Made by a program: the position numbers and the translations under genes
Notes under the pieces: generated by a model
What the model saw: the letters and a program-made list of their open reading frames with translations, nothing else
Told to the model about the DNA's origin: nothing
Database searches by the model: none
Shown: piece after piece, positions 12,310-24,854 of the stretch
Position numbering within the stretch: position 1 is the stretch's first letter
Layout: every line of letters starts with the position of its first letter
Assembly (NCBI GenBank): GCA_027924585.1
Contig: BSBM01000904.1
Span: 14,678,501 to 14,742,500, forward strand
Length of the DNA stretch: 64,000 nucleotides
Reading direction: 5' to 3'
DNA from: Larix kaempferi
Lineage: Eukaryota; Streptophyta; Pinopsida; Pinales; Pinaceae

Positions 12310-12560
12310 GTGAGGGCCCTAATGTTTATGTGAGTACGTTAGGTGATGCTTGATGTGTTGTTAGATTATGTTAGCTATTTTTTTATGTGTATGTAAGATG
12401 GTGCTTATGTTTGATAGGTGGCGATAGATGTGTATGTTAGTTGATGTTTGTTATACATGTGTGATGGTTATGTTACATTATATTTAGTAGGTGGTTATGA
12501 TGATGATGATGATGGTATGTTACATGATGTTAGGTGATGGTGGTGGTGTCCATTGATTTG
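12310..12560 (+). repeat. GTTAGATG-type minisatellite, block 2
   Basis: Similar to 8690-8870; contains GATGGTTATGTTA and a short GAT run near 12500. Confidence 0.5.
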
Positions 12561-12744
12561 ATGATCACATTGTAATATTTTTTTATTGTTATGTATATAC
12601 AAACTTTCTTTTTATGAACTCAATGTGATGTCAAATTATTTTATGATATTTAGCTTCATGTGTATGACGTATTTTTTTATGTCTATGAGTATGATTCGTG
12701 TGTGTGATGCATTTTTATTTATTTATTTATGTTGATGTTTTTTA

Positions 12745-13155
12745 TATTAGCTATAATTATAGTTACAAATTGTACACAATATTAGTTATAATTGTGAGTT
12801 ACAATCTCAGCTATAATTACAATTTACAATCATTATTACAATTTAACAACTACAAATTACAATTAAATTTACAATAAGATAATTAGATTTACAAATCAAA
12901 AATTAAAAATGGACATTACAACAACAAATTTACAATAGCAAATTGAAATTACAATTACAATATTGCAATTACATTACAATTACAATATTGCAATTACATT
13001 ACAAAATAATTTACAATATTCCAAAATTCCAAAATAATTTACAAAACTACAAAATTACAATTAAAAAATACAAACTTGCAAATTTACAAATTTCAGTTTC
13101 AATTACAAATGTACAGTCACACAATACTCTTACAATTACAATTTTGCAATAACAA
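12745..13155 (+). repeat. TTACAA-rich low-complexity minisatellite
   Basis: Dense TTACAAT, ATTACAAT and TTACAAAT words with a locally exact repeat (ATTACAATATTGCAATTACA, 12953 onward). An apparent 69-codon ORF at 12943-13152 is an artefact of this composition. Confidence 0.8.
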
Positions 13156-13413
13156 GATACATAGGGCACTAAGAAATAGAAATACCAAGTTCATTGTTCT
13201 TTTGGTAAGGAGAAGGAGAAACTAATATATAGAGCTTTATTAGCCCAATAAGATGTCAAATGTAAACTAGATAGAGCTTTATTTGAGTCCCAAAAAGAAT
13301 ATGTGGTGTCATAGTAAGGTACCCCATAGTACATGTTTCTTTTGAGATGTCCAGATTCAAAGTGCTAAGCACTTCACCTAGGTTTAAGTCCTAGTTGGTT
13401 AGTCATTGTCACT

Positions 13414-14283
13414 ATGGCTCACTAGTCCACCTCATCGTATAAATACTAGTGAGAATCAAGGATTTTTCAGAGATGGATCTACCTCAAGCCTACCCCTTAG
13501 GTAGCACCTTGAATCTAGGTAGAAAAAAATATTAAAAATGTTCAAGGATACTTTCACATCTGACACATAACCTAGTGTGTCCTTGGTAGCCACCAATCTT
13601 CCAAGTAAGTTTGCATGGTTAAAGAAGCTCCCACGCCTTCTATTTTAGTGGAACCAAGACTCTAAACTAAAGAAAATTATTTCAATGACACAAATTAATG
13701 TACAAGTTTAATTGCCTTTAGTTGAAATTATCTAATCTACATCAAAGGATTTTAACAACTTGGATATAAAATTTTTAGGAAGATGTGATTTACCCATGTG
13801 CTAAAGGGTTCTCAAAGTGGAGCTCAACCTAAATATGTGATTTAGGAAGATGTGATTTACCCATGGCTCACTAGTCCACCTCATCGTATAAATACTAGTG
13901 AGAATCAAGGATTTTTTAGAGATGGATCTACCTCAAGCCTACCCCTTAGGTAGCACCTTGAATCTAGGTAGAAAAAAATATTAAAAATGTTCAAGGATAC
14001 TTTCACATCTGACACATAACCTAGTGTGTCCTTGGTAGCCACCAATCTTCCAAGTAAGTTTGCATGGTTAAAGAAGCTCCCATGCCTTCTATTTTAGTGG
14101 AACCAAGACTCTAAACCAAAGAAAATTATTTCAATGGCACAAATTAATGTACAAGTTTAATTGCCTTTAGTTGAGATTATCTAATCTACATCAAAGGATT
14201 TCAACAACTTAGATATAAAAAATTTAGGAAGATGTGATTTACCCATGTGCTAAAGGGTTCTCAAAGTGGAGCTCAACCTAAGA
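13414..14283 (+). repeat. 449-bp recent tandem duplication
   Basis: ATGGCTCACTAGTCCACC starts at 13414 and again at 13863. The two copies align to about 14283 with only a handful of differences, mostly transitions (for example CACGCC/CATGCC, AACTAAAG/AACCAAAG). A short GATGTGATTTACCCATG word at the junction could have mediated the duplication. No coding potential. Confidence 0.9.
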
Positions 14284-15753
14284 AAAGAGAGGGAGGCTCA
14301 TCCTTTAGTTGGGATCATGGTTTTGGAGTAATTATGGCCTATGCATGAAACCACAACACCCCACTTTTGACACCTCAACATACAATCTCTCTACTATGTA
14401 AATGTAGGTAAGACCACCTAACCTTCCCCTTCAATTCTAGAGCTTTGAATATTTGAAAGAGATCGTAAATACCATAAGAACATACTACTTTTTAAATAGA
14501 GAGACACACTGAAGGAATGTCACCACCTATGCTCACATTTTTATAGGCATGGGTTTCACCAAAATTAAGGATTATAGTCGAGATTAATGCTAAAGAATAT
14601 TTATGATCATGACCTGTTGACTACGTGCATGGAGCATTCCATTATTGGGATTGTTTTTGGAATCAACCATGTTACAACACACTATCCCACCATCAAAGTA
14701 AGATGCCTCTCAAGGAGACCTCCAAAATGTCCTACTTAGTGGTGGGAGCAAAGGAGGGGCAACACTTAATGATCTAAGATCCTTAAGGGGTTGATTTGTT
14801 GGATATCGAATCTTGTTAAAAGTAATTATGAAAGGCCATCCAAATGTCTTATTGCAAACGACAAGGTGAACCTATCCAAGTGGCCCACTAACTATGGATC
14901 AAAACCCATATGGCTAAAAACCAACAATCCTTGGGATGCAATGATAATTACCCAAAAAGGATGCAATAATAATTAGCCAAAAAGGAAACAATTAATCCCT
15001 CCAACCATCACATCCTCATAGCCAAGTCAGAGTGCTAAGAGTTAGGGTAACTGGAAAAAAGAAATAGACTTAGAGGATAAACCAAATGATTCCATGAAAA
15101 TAAGTAAGAGAATTTGGTACTAAATAGGATAAATCTTTGTAAAAAACAAAAGAAAACTACAATGGAAATGTAAGAATTGGTCATTCCCGTGGTCACTCCC
15201 TACCAAAAAAAATTAACAAAGAATGGATAAAGATAACAAAGAAAAAGTTGTACAAACCCTTGCTTGGGATTTGATAAAAAAATTCAATCAAATCAAATCA
15301 GTAACTTGAACTTGATAAAAAAAATAAAAATAAAATAAATCAAATCACTAAAATCAAAACTCTATATGAATTTAATTTTCCTAAAATTTATGGTTTTTCT
15401 ACGTACTCAAGCATAATGAATCACTTTTTGATTGATGTTGAATAATAATTTTTTAATGATAAATCTTCAAACTTGAAAGAGACCATGGTGGTATCGTCAT
15501 ACTTACAAGTTTTAACGGATAAGTGAAACTTTAAATCTCCATTGTTTCCATTCATACTCACTTTTAATTCAAAATTGACATTATTAATAATTTAATTAGT
15601 TCAAAATATTAAATTGAAATATTTATTACTTAAAATAAAACAATATTAATGTAAGATATTTTAACTTAAATATTTTTATTAATAAAAAATAAAGTTATTT
15701 TATCAAATAATAAATATCAAATTTGAAATAAATAAATATTATACTTCGAAGTA
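14284..15753. other. No recognisable gene
   Basis: AT-rich, short ORFs only, no domain or repeat that I can name. Confidence 0.5.
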
Positions 15754-15877
15754 TTTGCTTACCTTTCCGTATTGTCAAACAAGATGGAATACATTAAATT
15801 TTACGCAACAAACAAAGAGGAAAGCATCCTCGAGCTACGTTCAATTATGATAAGAAAGAATAGACCTACGCGGCTAG
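15754..15877 (+). repeat. Dispersed repeat, copy 1
   Basis: TTTGCTTACCTTTCC, ATTAAATTTTACNCAACAAAC and AGAATAGACCTNNGNGGC(C)TAG occur here in order and again at 39744-39893, with an insertion in the second copy. Family unknown. Confidence 0.6.
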
Positions 15878-16784
15878 TTTGTTCACATATGTAGGATTTG
15901 GCTACTAGTAAACAATAATTGTCAATCAAAGGAGTATGTGGAAGTGTTCTACTTTTATAACAATTCTTCATGTTGAAAAGTTTAGTGGAAAGATGCTTTT
16001 TTTTGTTGCTTCTGTATTATATAATATAGAAGCAATAACATCAATATAGTGATTGAGGGTGATTTAAGAATTTTTTTTTTTTAAGATTTTTTAAAATCGA
16101 AATAAAATTTTACAATAATTTAAGTAATCTTCTTAATTATTGTCATCGATTATCATTAATTTAGTTTGAAATGATATTGGTGTAAAGTCGATAATAACTA
16201 TCCATCTTAAATTTGAATTTATCTAGTGTCTAGATATTTTTTGAGGTGTATTTTTTTTTCTTAAATTTTGTACATGTCTAAAAAAAATTACATTTCAAAA
16301 AATTTGATTCTTCTTGGTGCTTATAGATATGGGTTTAAGATGGATTTATGTTCATTTATTTTTTATGGATCGACATGATTTTTTTAAATTTTTGATTGCG
16401 TCAGCTTTCTACATCCTAGAGTGGATAATATGTGTATGACCTAGCACATGTTGGCTCCAAAAACTAAAAATATAAAAAAAATTATAAAACCAAGCACATG
16501 TCAGCCCAAATTTAAATTGGCTAGATTGTAAAATACATTTATATAAATATAGATCGAATTGTTGAATATCAATATACATATTCTTTTGAGGTGAAAAATA
16601 TAGATCGAATTTCAATTACAATTTCCATTCATGCATCCTCTTATTTTAAATAAATCTTTTCATAAATAGTTACAAGACAACTAAATCTTTGTGTATTAGT
16701 TAGTCTTGCCTTGATTTGATCTACAAGAGAGACACATATTCACAACATAATCAGTGCATATGTCTTAAGAATAACTATTTTACT
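15878..16784. other. AT-rich, no recognisable gene
   Basis: Poly-A/T-rich sequence. I see nothing supportable in it. Confidence 0.5.
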
Positions 16785-17215
16785 TCATAATCAATTGATG
16801 GATGCAATTTTTACCTATTTGTAGGATTTATAATTGGCAAATGGCACACAAATGGATGACTCTAATGGAGAATATATTGATTATGTATTATTAAGTTAAT
16901 AGAGAATATATTGATTATGTATTATTAAGTTAATAATAGAACAATAAGTTAGATATTAGTTTTATGATAATTGTAAATTAATAATAATTGGGTAAAATGC
17001 AAGTATTTTACTTCATAATTAGTGAATGAATGCAACTTTTGCTTATTTGTAGGATTTATGTGTTATAGTTTACAACGTAAAATAGTTGGCACTTAAACAA
17101 TTATATTTGGGTAAATAACTATTTTATTTCATAATTAATTAATTAATGCAATTTTTGTATATTTGCAGGATTTATGTGTTTCAAATTGAAATAGTTGGTG
17201 CCTAGACAATTATAA
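16785..17215 (+). repeat. Three diverged repeat units with an exact 36-bp duplication
   Basis: TTTTACTTCATAATNA...TGCAA...TATTTGTAGGATTTAT recurs around 16787, 17007 and 17117. In the last unit the motif reads TATTTGCAGGATTTATG, which resembles a plant 3' splice site. A 36-bp stretch (GAGAATATATTGATTATGTA...) is exactly tandem at 16866 and 16902. Confidence 0.5.
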
Positions 17216-17815
17216 TGGAGGCGAACCTTTCCTCAAATTTAAGACCCTAAAATGGAGCGATTTCATCTGAATTAATATTCTAGAGACTTCTGTTTTTTTT
17301 CTAATTGTAAAGGTTGGCATAAAAATGCCATCTCTTGGTTAAAGATACATGCATTAATGAAAATGCTGCTTTGCAAAATATAGATCATATTAAAAATATC
17401 ATTACTGCAAAATTCACTAGGGTAAAGAAGAATATCCACATAGTTAAAATAAGAACCAACACTCATCACCCACATAAGATCTCAATTTCAAAAAAAATGT
17501 TACAATAAGAATCTTCCCAACCTTCTATCTCATCAAAATTATAGTAATTTAGGAACCCTCATCTCCAAACTCTTTGAGCACATAAACAAAACTTTAAAGA
17601 AAACCAACTAGTTCCTTACTTTTCTTTCTTAAGGTGGATAAACTAAAATTGGTCTAAATGGACATTAAGTATCATCCTCATCCTCATGAATTGCTATATT
17701 TTTTAGTAAATATTAATTATTATTAGTTTTGTACAACCAAGCAATCAATACAAGTTCTATGATCAAGTTTAGATTTTTATTAATTATCAATGAAACGATT
17801 TCCTTCTAGAATAGT

Positions 17816-18045
17816 GGGATTGAAAGGGGACACAACTAATGATTAGCCCTTGACACCCTCCAAATTTCCTTTCACTATGTTTTTTGTTTCCAAAATCTAT
17901 ATAAAAATTCATTATTTTCAATAATTTTTTTATGATTTCGTTCTTGGACCATGGGATTGAAAGGGGACAAAATTGACGATTGGCCCTTGACACCCTCTAA
18001 ATTTCCTTCATTATTATATTTTTTTCCAAAATCTATATAAAAATT
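17816..18045 (+). repeat. 137-bp tandem duplication abutting the gypsy fragment
   Basis: GGGATTGAAAGGGGACA at 17816 recurs at 17953, followed by the same CCTTGACACCCTC and CCAAAATCTATATAAAAATT blocks. The second copy ends exactly where readable integrase sequence begins (18046). Confidence 0.75.
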
Positions 18046-18645
18046 ATGTATGGCAGGAAGTGCCATACTCCTATCGCTTGTGATAACCTAGTGGACAAAA
18101 TTATGCTTGGCCCAGACATGTTAAAAGAATTGGAACGGATTGTTAACAAGGTTAGGCAAAACCTGAAATTGGCATAGGACAACTAGAAAAGTTATGCATA
18201 ATTAAATAAAAGTTCACAGGAATTTGAAGTAGGAGACCACGTCCACCTTAAAGTAAGAGCAAAAAGAATCTCCTTGAATATAGGAAGATGCTCTAGACTT
18301 TTTCTCTGATACTGTGGACCCTTTCAATTTTTAGCTAGAGTGGGACTTGTTGCCTATCAATTATGTCTACCAGCTAACGTTAAAGTACACAATGTATTTC
18401 ATGTATCATTGCTAAAGAAATATGTACATGATACTATGCATGTCATGGATTTCCATGTGATACAGGTGGAACCAGCAGGGGAATTCCAACCAGAACTAAT
18501 GCACATCCTGGACATGAAGGAAGTTGTGCTTCGGAACAGGGCCATTGTCCAGGTAAAAGTACAATGGGAGCACTTTGAGCTAGAGGAATCCACCTGGGAG
18601 ATGGAGGATAAAATGCGAGAGGCATATCCATCTCTATTCCAGTAG
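18046..18645 (+). pseudogene. Ty3/gypsy integrase C-terminus with chromodomain-like tail
   Basis: One reading frame from 18046 gives MYGRKCHTPI, then GPDML, then QEFEVGDHVHLKV, then YCGPFQFLARVG, HNVFHVSLLKKYV and a C-terminal VKVQWEHFELEESTWEMED block ending at a stop at 18643-18645. These are the C-terminal part of Ty3/gypsy integrase (the GPY/F-type module) and a chromodomain-like tail of chromovirus elements. The last 101 codons (18340-18645) are open. Upstream the frame holds two TAG, one TAA and one TGA; at least the TAG and TGA fall where Gln or Arg is usual. The N-terminal zinc-binding and DDE parts of integrase, RT, protease and gag are absent, so this is a 3' fragment. Confidence 0.85.
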
Positions 18646-19110
18646 TGGGATAGGTAGTTTTGGTAACACCTGAAGTTTCATACAGATCTATGGTTGGGTG
18701 GATTGTGGAAATCCCCACATCAGTTGCATACATATTAGCAACATATGGAACAAAGGAGTTCCTTGCCTTAGATATTGTTTAAAATATGAATTCTGAAGCT
18801 ATGCTTATGCATGTGTATCTATGTTGATTATGATGGATTATTAAATTTGAAAATGCATGACCTATATACTTGAATGTTATGTGGTAATTATGAATATAAA
18901 GGAATATGATTGTATGACAAATCTGGTAAATGTGATATGATCCTATGTACATTTATGGTGAAAAAACTAAATAGGAAGTAGTATTACTTTATAATATCTA
19001 TACTAGTAAACATCTGACATTCGATAAAGTAGAAAGTAAACGTCTTTGGTTGATTTGTGTTATAATATGGTTATTGTTATAATGTTGAGATGAATTGTTA
19101 TTTTTCATGG
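18646..19110. other. No recognisable gene
   Basis: May include 3' sequence of the gypsy element, but I find no polypurine tract or LTR boundary that I can defend. Confidence 0.4.
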
Positions 19111-19378
19111 TTAACTTAACTGCTACATTAAGTAGCAGAAACTAGTACATCCATATTAGATTATGTGATTAACCTAACTACTGCATTGAGTAGCAAAATA
19201 TAGTACAATTGTATTAGATTATATGTTTACCCTAACTGTTGCATTGGGTAGCAGAGTCTAGTACAACCGTGTTAAATGTTAATCACCCTAACAGCTGCAT
19301 TGAGAAGCTTGTGTAGATTGGATTGTAATAAGATGTAGTACCTAACTATGGCATTGGGCAACACGCTCTAGAGTAAAC
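19111..19378 (+). repeat. 58-bp minisatellite
   Basis: Units start at 19111, 19169 and 19227 (exact 58-bp spacing), then near 19283 and 19337. Each has CCTAACTNNNGCATTGNGTAGCA followed by TAGTACA. About 4.6 diverged copies. Confidence 0.85.
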
Positions 19379-21158
19379 AAAACTGTAAACAAAGTGGAAT
19401 GGAATGAAACAAAACTTATGTATAGAAATATAAAAGTTGAAAGGTAGATCTATTCTACTAAAGAAGGAACTAGTTGATTTAAACAATGAATAGCTATCTA
19501 GTACATCTATGTTGAGATAGATGAGTAGTATAATAATGTGATAAACATAATATCAATAGATCTGCAAGTATGGAAACTAGAACTGAACAATCCTAATATG
19601 TATGCCTAAGTTCACAACCCATTTGACTGCCTCAGGGTGGGTAAACTATTGGAACTTCTCAACCCATGATAGACTAGACAATATAGGCCTGGGTTTTGAC
19701 CCCTAAGAACTCAAGAATTGTGAGAGGATCGAGATCCAACAAAAAACCCCAACATGAGTTATAAAAGAAATGAAAAGCCTAGTATGTGATATCTACCTAG
19801 ATGCATCTAAAATGAGATGCAACTATCTATGTCTACTTATGATATCACATTACTGAATAAAATATTGTTCCTAGATCTAAGACCGCCCTAGAGGGAAACA
19901 CGATCAATTAAAAGAATAATTACATTCCAATATATAGTCCTTTTATAGTGTATGTGCATAACATTTAATAACAACAATGAGACTTCCTCATGAGCTAAAT
20001 GACTGATTAAAAGGGAAAGAGGGCTTCCATAAGCCTAGTCCTCAACTTACATGAATGATGAAGTAGAGGAGTTGTGAAAAGCTCCTAGTAGGACATAAGT
20101 AACCTACAAAAGAAGTTCTCATCAGTTGGATGACATAAACATGTAAATCATAATAAAAATAATGCTCATGGGGGATAAAATACATCGACTACTTGGGATC
20201 CAAGGGGATACCCATCCAAGGCTATCTATAAGGAAACAAGTAGACTTGAATAAGTACTAGATATATAAAATAAGATAATGTTCTATGGGAACATTAGTTA
20301 CAACAGAATATTAATCAAAAGTAATGCTTGAAGTGAAATGTAATAATACATGAAATCTAAATGAGTTGGCTAATATATGATAACCCTACCAATACTAGCT
20401 GCATAGCCACATGGTGAGGAATGGAACACTCAGCCATAGGTTGAGTGGGAACTTGTTCTATGCAACCCTCTCACCATAACTATAGAATAAAAGGGATTAA
20501 ATCTCTGTCAATTAGATCTACAAACTAAATCTACCTACTACTTTGAGTAGAGATTGATCTAAGTTAAAAGAGCTATGTGTGTGTGTGTGTGTGTGTGTTT
20601 AATATAATCTCAACAAGGGATTGGAATAACATGATCATAACCAACGAATCCTCAAAAAACCTATGCATAGAATACATGCCAAAGGGGGGAATCGATCCAG
20701 ACCTATATGGAAGTGTTATCAAGGGTTGATCACCCTAGATCGTCTGTATGTATTTAAGAGATATAGAGTAAACACCAGTTAAAATGTACAAGCTAACTAT
20801 TAGTCGAATCGATGGAGGATGTGGCCTCCTCTCGGCCCAAACCTTACTGTTAAGTATCAAACGATTATGTGAAAACATTGATGAATGTAAATGCAGATCA
20901 AGTGTACGATCAAGAACGAAAATATTACACCATGGGTGAACCTTGTAGCCAAGCATATCAATCCTCATTGAGGTATCAAATCGGTGGATAAGTGTAAACA
21001 CAATCATTGGTTAATAAATTTTTTGAAAAAACTCTAAACTAGCATGAATCGAAATATAAGAGTGTCTATATAGGCCCGATGGGAATAGGCAAGCCTACGT
21101 CTTCCTACCCATACCATCTAGTGGATCGATGCTTTGATAATCATTTCCATGTGATTTC
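19379..21158. other. No recognisable gene; one (TG)n run
   Basis: Noncoding, AT-rich. A (TG)n microsatellite occupies 20576-20597. This is the left flank of the LTR element. Confidence 0.5.
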
Positions 21159-21163
21159 CTGAG
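21159..21163. repeat. Target-site duplication, left copy (CTGAG)
   Basis: CTGAG lies directly before TGTAATGTCC at 21164 and is repeated exactly at 27446-27450. Confidence 0.9.
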
Positions 21164-23460
21164 TGTAATGTCCCCAATTTGGCCAATTTTCGAACCTTGG
21201 ACTAGTGAAGCTCCAAACTGTCCCCAATGATCCCAAATGGTTTCAAATTATGTCCAGAGTGGATTGCGGTGTATTAGGACACACTAATGTAGATATTATA
21301 TGCTTGGACACCTTCTAAGTACTTCAGCAACTTGCATTTACAATTAGAGAATGAAAGGAAAAATTGCAGGAAAATCGACGTTGAAACCCCCAAGGGTAGA
21401 TGGCTCCAAAAGAATCCTAAGAATTTCGAATTGGGTCTGAGAGTGTTTGAAGGGTATTAGGACATAAAAATGAACCTAATGGGTTCTTAGACACTATCAA
21501 AATACTTCTGCAACATTTATTTCAGTTCAGGAGAAAATATGGAAATTTGCTAGTAAATTCAAGGTTCAAATCCCCAAGGGTAGAGGTCACTAATGGATTC
21601 CCAAATGCAGTATGAACCTACCAAATTTCAGAAAAGAGACATGGATTAGTTATATGACTTCAATGGGAACCCAAATGCATCATTAATCAGTTCCTAAATG
21701 TTGTTTCAACTCCCATAAATTAGAGATTGGTAAACATGTCTTAACATAGGGGGAAATGAGAGAAAACGCTATAACTTGCTATGAAATTTGTGAGAAATGT
21801 TACAAGGACTTGCATAAGGTGTATGAAAATTCTTTAGTATATTAATGGATCTCCAAACAGAAATAAAACCACAGAGATCTACCGATACAAGTCGATACCA
21901 AACAACTTCAAGCTCTCTCAATAAGATATATTGGAAAATGGTTCGAATCTCTTCCTTGAATGTAAATATCACTTGAAATACATAATGTTTCGATATGTGG
22001 CTCTAATGATATGATTATTATAGATATATATATCATCTAACATGTCCATTAATTAAAAATAGAATTCCTTCACTAACTATGTGCAACAACAAGTGTGCTA
22101 TGCAAAATCTATGGGGGAAAATGACACCATTTATACATAGTTTGGCATTTTTACATGGTTTTATTTGGATATTCGAACTGAGGTTTATATGAGCATCAAA
22201 TAAAGAGTTTAGACATCATATTAAAAATAAATGGGGCCCCTTGGACTTCCACAAAGAGATCAACATCTCACCATGTGCGCCCTACCTCCAAGAGCAAGAC
22301 TATAGAGAGAAAAGTGAGAGAGATGTGGGAATAAGTTGAAGGAGAAATGGTCACAAGAAGCCCTGTAGCTTCAACATGCAACAAATGAATCCATTTTAGC
22401 TCCAAATGAAAGGTCTGAATGGCCTCTCCAATTTCCAATTAGGATGGGAATCTTTCACCCTCGAAATTGGTACTAAGGCAAGTAGATTAAACACTCCACT
22501 AGCATGGACAAGCTATGCTCTCCAATTTGAAAAATGAGAAAAGATAAAAATCTCCTATCCTTCTTTGTGCTTGTCTTTTATAAACTTCCCAAGTCCTCCA
22601 TGGTTCAAATCCCTTCCAAAATCCTCATGCCAACTCAAGTTAGGAAGAGATTCCAATGTGTGCCACTTGACCAACAATTCCTAGTCTCCATCTTCCCTCA
22701 ATTCGAATGGGGAAGATTCTTGGCTTCCATAACTCCCTTATGCACCCTATTGGAGGCTATTTTTAGCCCTGACATGTCATATATGTCATATGTCAGCAAT
22801 CAGGTCTTAAATTTGTCATAAGTGTCATAGAATCTTCATCATTGTTGTCATAGGAGTTAGGGAATCTAGCTCCAAGTGTCACCATTCTTCTAAGATGCCT
22901 CTTCCTCTTCCATGGGAGTTTCTCTTACACTCCAATTCAACCTTACATGATTGATTCCATGAATAATACCTCTTCAACTCCCCCAACTATGTTACCCTTC
23001 ATCTTGAACTCGAATTGGTGAGAGAATAATGCCAAGTGTAGTGGGGAATCTTGCCACATGTGGGTCCCACAACCTCTTATGTTCCCTCATGATCCAATGC
23101 CACCTTATTTTCTTTTTATTATTATTTGTTTGACCCATTTAATGTGAATTTGTAATTCTAAGGTCATTTTGGGTCTTGTAGCTCCCTTATTCCAACTTTT
23201 AATGCTTCCACCCCCAACCTAGGGAACTAGTAATTTTCCTCCATGATAGTTCGTTTGGATGGGAATATTACAAAATTTGAATTGGAAATTTCTCTTAATG
23301 TGACCCACCTTTTCCATTTGGATCTAATTTTACATTATTACTAACTTGGACATCATTCTTGGCAATTATTTGACCCTTAGCATCAATTTGACAAAATATC
23401 ATGAGTATGGCCCAGGGGCTTAGGCCATTGCGACTCAATGAAAAATTTAGGGACATGAAA
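21164..23460 (-). repeat. 3' LTR (long form, ~2.3 kb)
   Basis: On the minus strand it starts TTTCATGTCCCTAAATTTTT (the expected TG mutated to TT) and ends CCAAATTGGGGACATTACA. The polypurine tract on its internal side makes it the 3' LTR. Internal content matches the solo LTR at 3206-5233 along its length, so this long form is probably ancestral. Apparent ORFs on its plus strand (22534-22821 and similar) are shared by all LTR copies and have no domain. Confidence 0.88.
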
Positions 23461-23475
23461 AATCATCCCCTCCCA
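23461..23475 (-). other. Polypurine tract
   Basis: Minus strand reads TGGGAGGGGATGATT directly before the 3' LTR, the expected plus-strand priming site, and fixes the element's orientation. Confidence 0.85.
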
Positions 23476-24064
23476 ATATTGCTTGTCCTCAAGCAATTTC
23501 AACACATGGATGTGGAAGAAACTGCTTTCTTTCCAAAACTTTTCTTCCCCAAACTTCTCTTCTAAAACTTTGAGTAGTGGCACTCATGCACTACAATTGT
23601 GTGTTTCCAAAAGAAAGGAGATGTGGGTTTTCTTTTTCATTTTGATATCCCTTGTAACATCACCACTAAATACCAAAATATTAATTAAATCCATCAAAAC
23701 AATTTTTTCACAATTACTCTTTACCTCTTTCATATTTTGGAAACCCTTTCTGATACCACATTGTATAATTCTTTGAAGTTGCCACCGAGTTGCCCAACTT
23801 TGAGTCTTTAGGATTCCATGAAAATTTTAGAGAGGAGCCACCATGCTTGCCGCTACATTACTCTGATTAAAATCACCTTATTAAGTGGGGGATCAATTTC
23901 CCATACTACTTGTTTCACCAAAAAATTGAAACCAATGAGACGAAAAATTATCCTAGGGTCCCATTGCTTGTATTGCACTCCAACAATTAGGAGTGCTCTC
24001 CAACCCATACCATCAGGCAAAATAATTTTTGGATCCCATTTCCTTGTATGAACTCTTCCAAACA

Positions 24065-24826
24065 TCATAAGTACAAAGGATAGATCATCAAAGTACATAA
24101 CATAATAAAATGTACATCAAGGAGGTGCCTCATCAAAGAATCATGAAAGTGCTTATACCTCCAAGTAAGTAGACCACCATTTTCCAAGTGCATACAAGCA
24201 TCAAGTGACCAAAAAAATATTCTCCAATGACATAGGTGAGGGTCCCATGCCCTATAATGTTGCTCCAAAAGGATGTAATATGCATCAAAATAATCAGCCC
24301 CGTGTTCTTTCATCCAAGAAGTGAATGAATAATCTACATTAAAATCTGAACCAAGTAGGGAACACATAAAACAATGAGCCTTCAAGGGGCTCACAGAAAT
24401 ACCATTTGTGCATCCATGAATATGTGTATCATCAATAAATAACAAATGATGTTGCTGCAAATAATAATTTGCTCCAAGTATATATCTCTTCACCCAAGTA
24501 TTGGATGAATTTCCTCCAACATCAATTGAACTAAGCAAGGAGCAAAGAAAATCACGAGTCTTCAAGTGACTCAAGTGAACATCATAAGTGCATCCATGAA
24601 GATATGTATCATCATAAGGTAAAAAAATATGCTGCTACAAATGTAAATAATAAGGTTCTCTAGTCATGTCATCATCAAAAGGAGAGATAGGAGTTTCATA
24701 CTCCTCATGTGGCACCATTAGAAAAAAACCTATCACCCAATTTTCATCCCCAATTGATGTGGCTGAAAGAGAAGTAGGGGGTGAAGAATTATGAACCAAC
24801 CTTAACTCTTTGCAACTCTTACCCAT
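24065..24826 (-). pseudogene. Downstream ORFs of the LTR element, with internal repeats; unknown
   Basis: Two readable pieces, 24826-24635 (63 codons) and 24574-24065 (169 codons). I recognise no domain. The 169-codon piece contains a duplicated module: FLCSLLSS...SSNTWVKRYILGANY near its start is echoed by FMCSLLGS...SFTSWMKEHGADY about 60 residues later. This matches a ~180-bp DNA repeat (blocks at 24307 and 24487). It is rich in His, Leu, Tyr and Trp, unlike the acidic ORF upstream. It may be translated or may be an expanded noncoding repeat that happens to stay open. Confidence 0.4.
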
Positions 24827-24854
24827 CGAAATATTTAATTCATTTTCTCCATAA

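Noticed and set aside
12943-13152. 69-codon ORF
   Set aside because: It arises from TTACAA-type low-complexity repeats.
18443-18733. Minus-strand ORF of 96 codons
   Set aside because: It lies opposite the gypsy integrase/chromodomain frame, which has clear family motifs.
22534-22821. ORF of 95 codons, repeated at 26493-26795 and with an opposite-strand counterpart at 3747-3959
   Set aside because: Its recurrence is explained by LTR homology. It is antisense to the element and has no domain.
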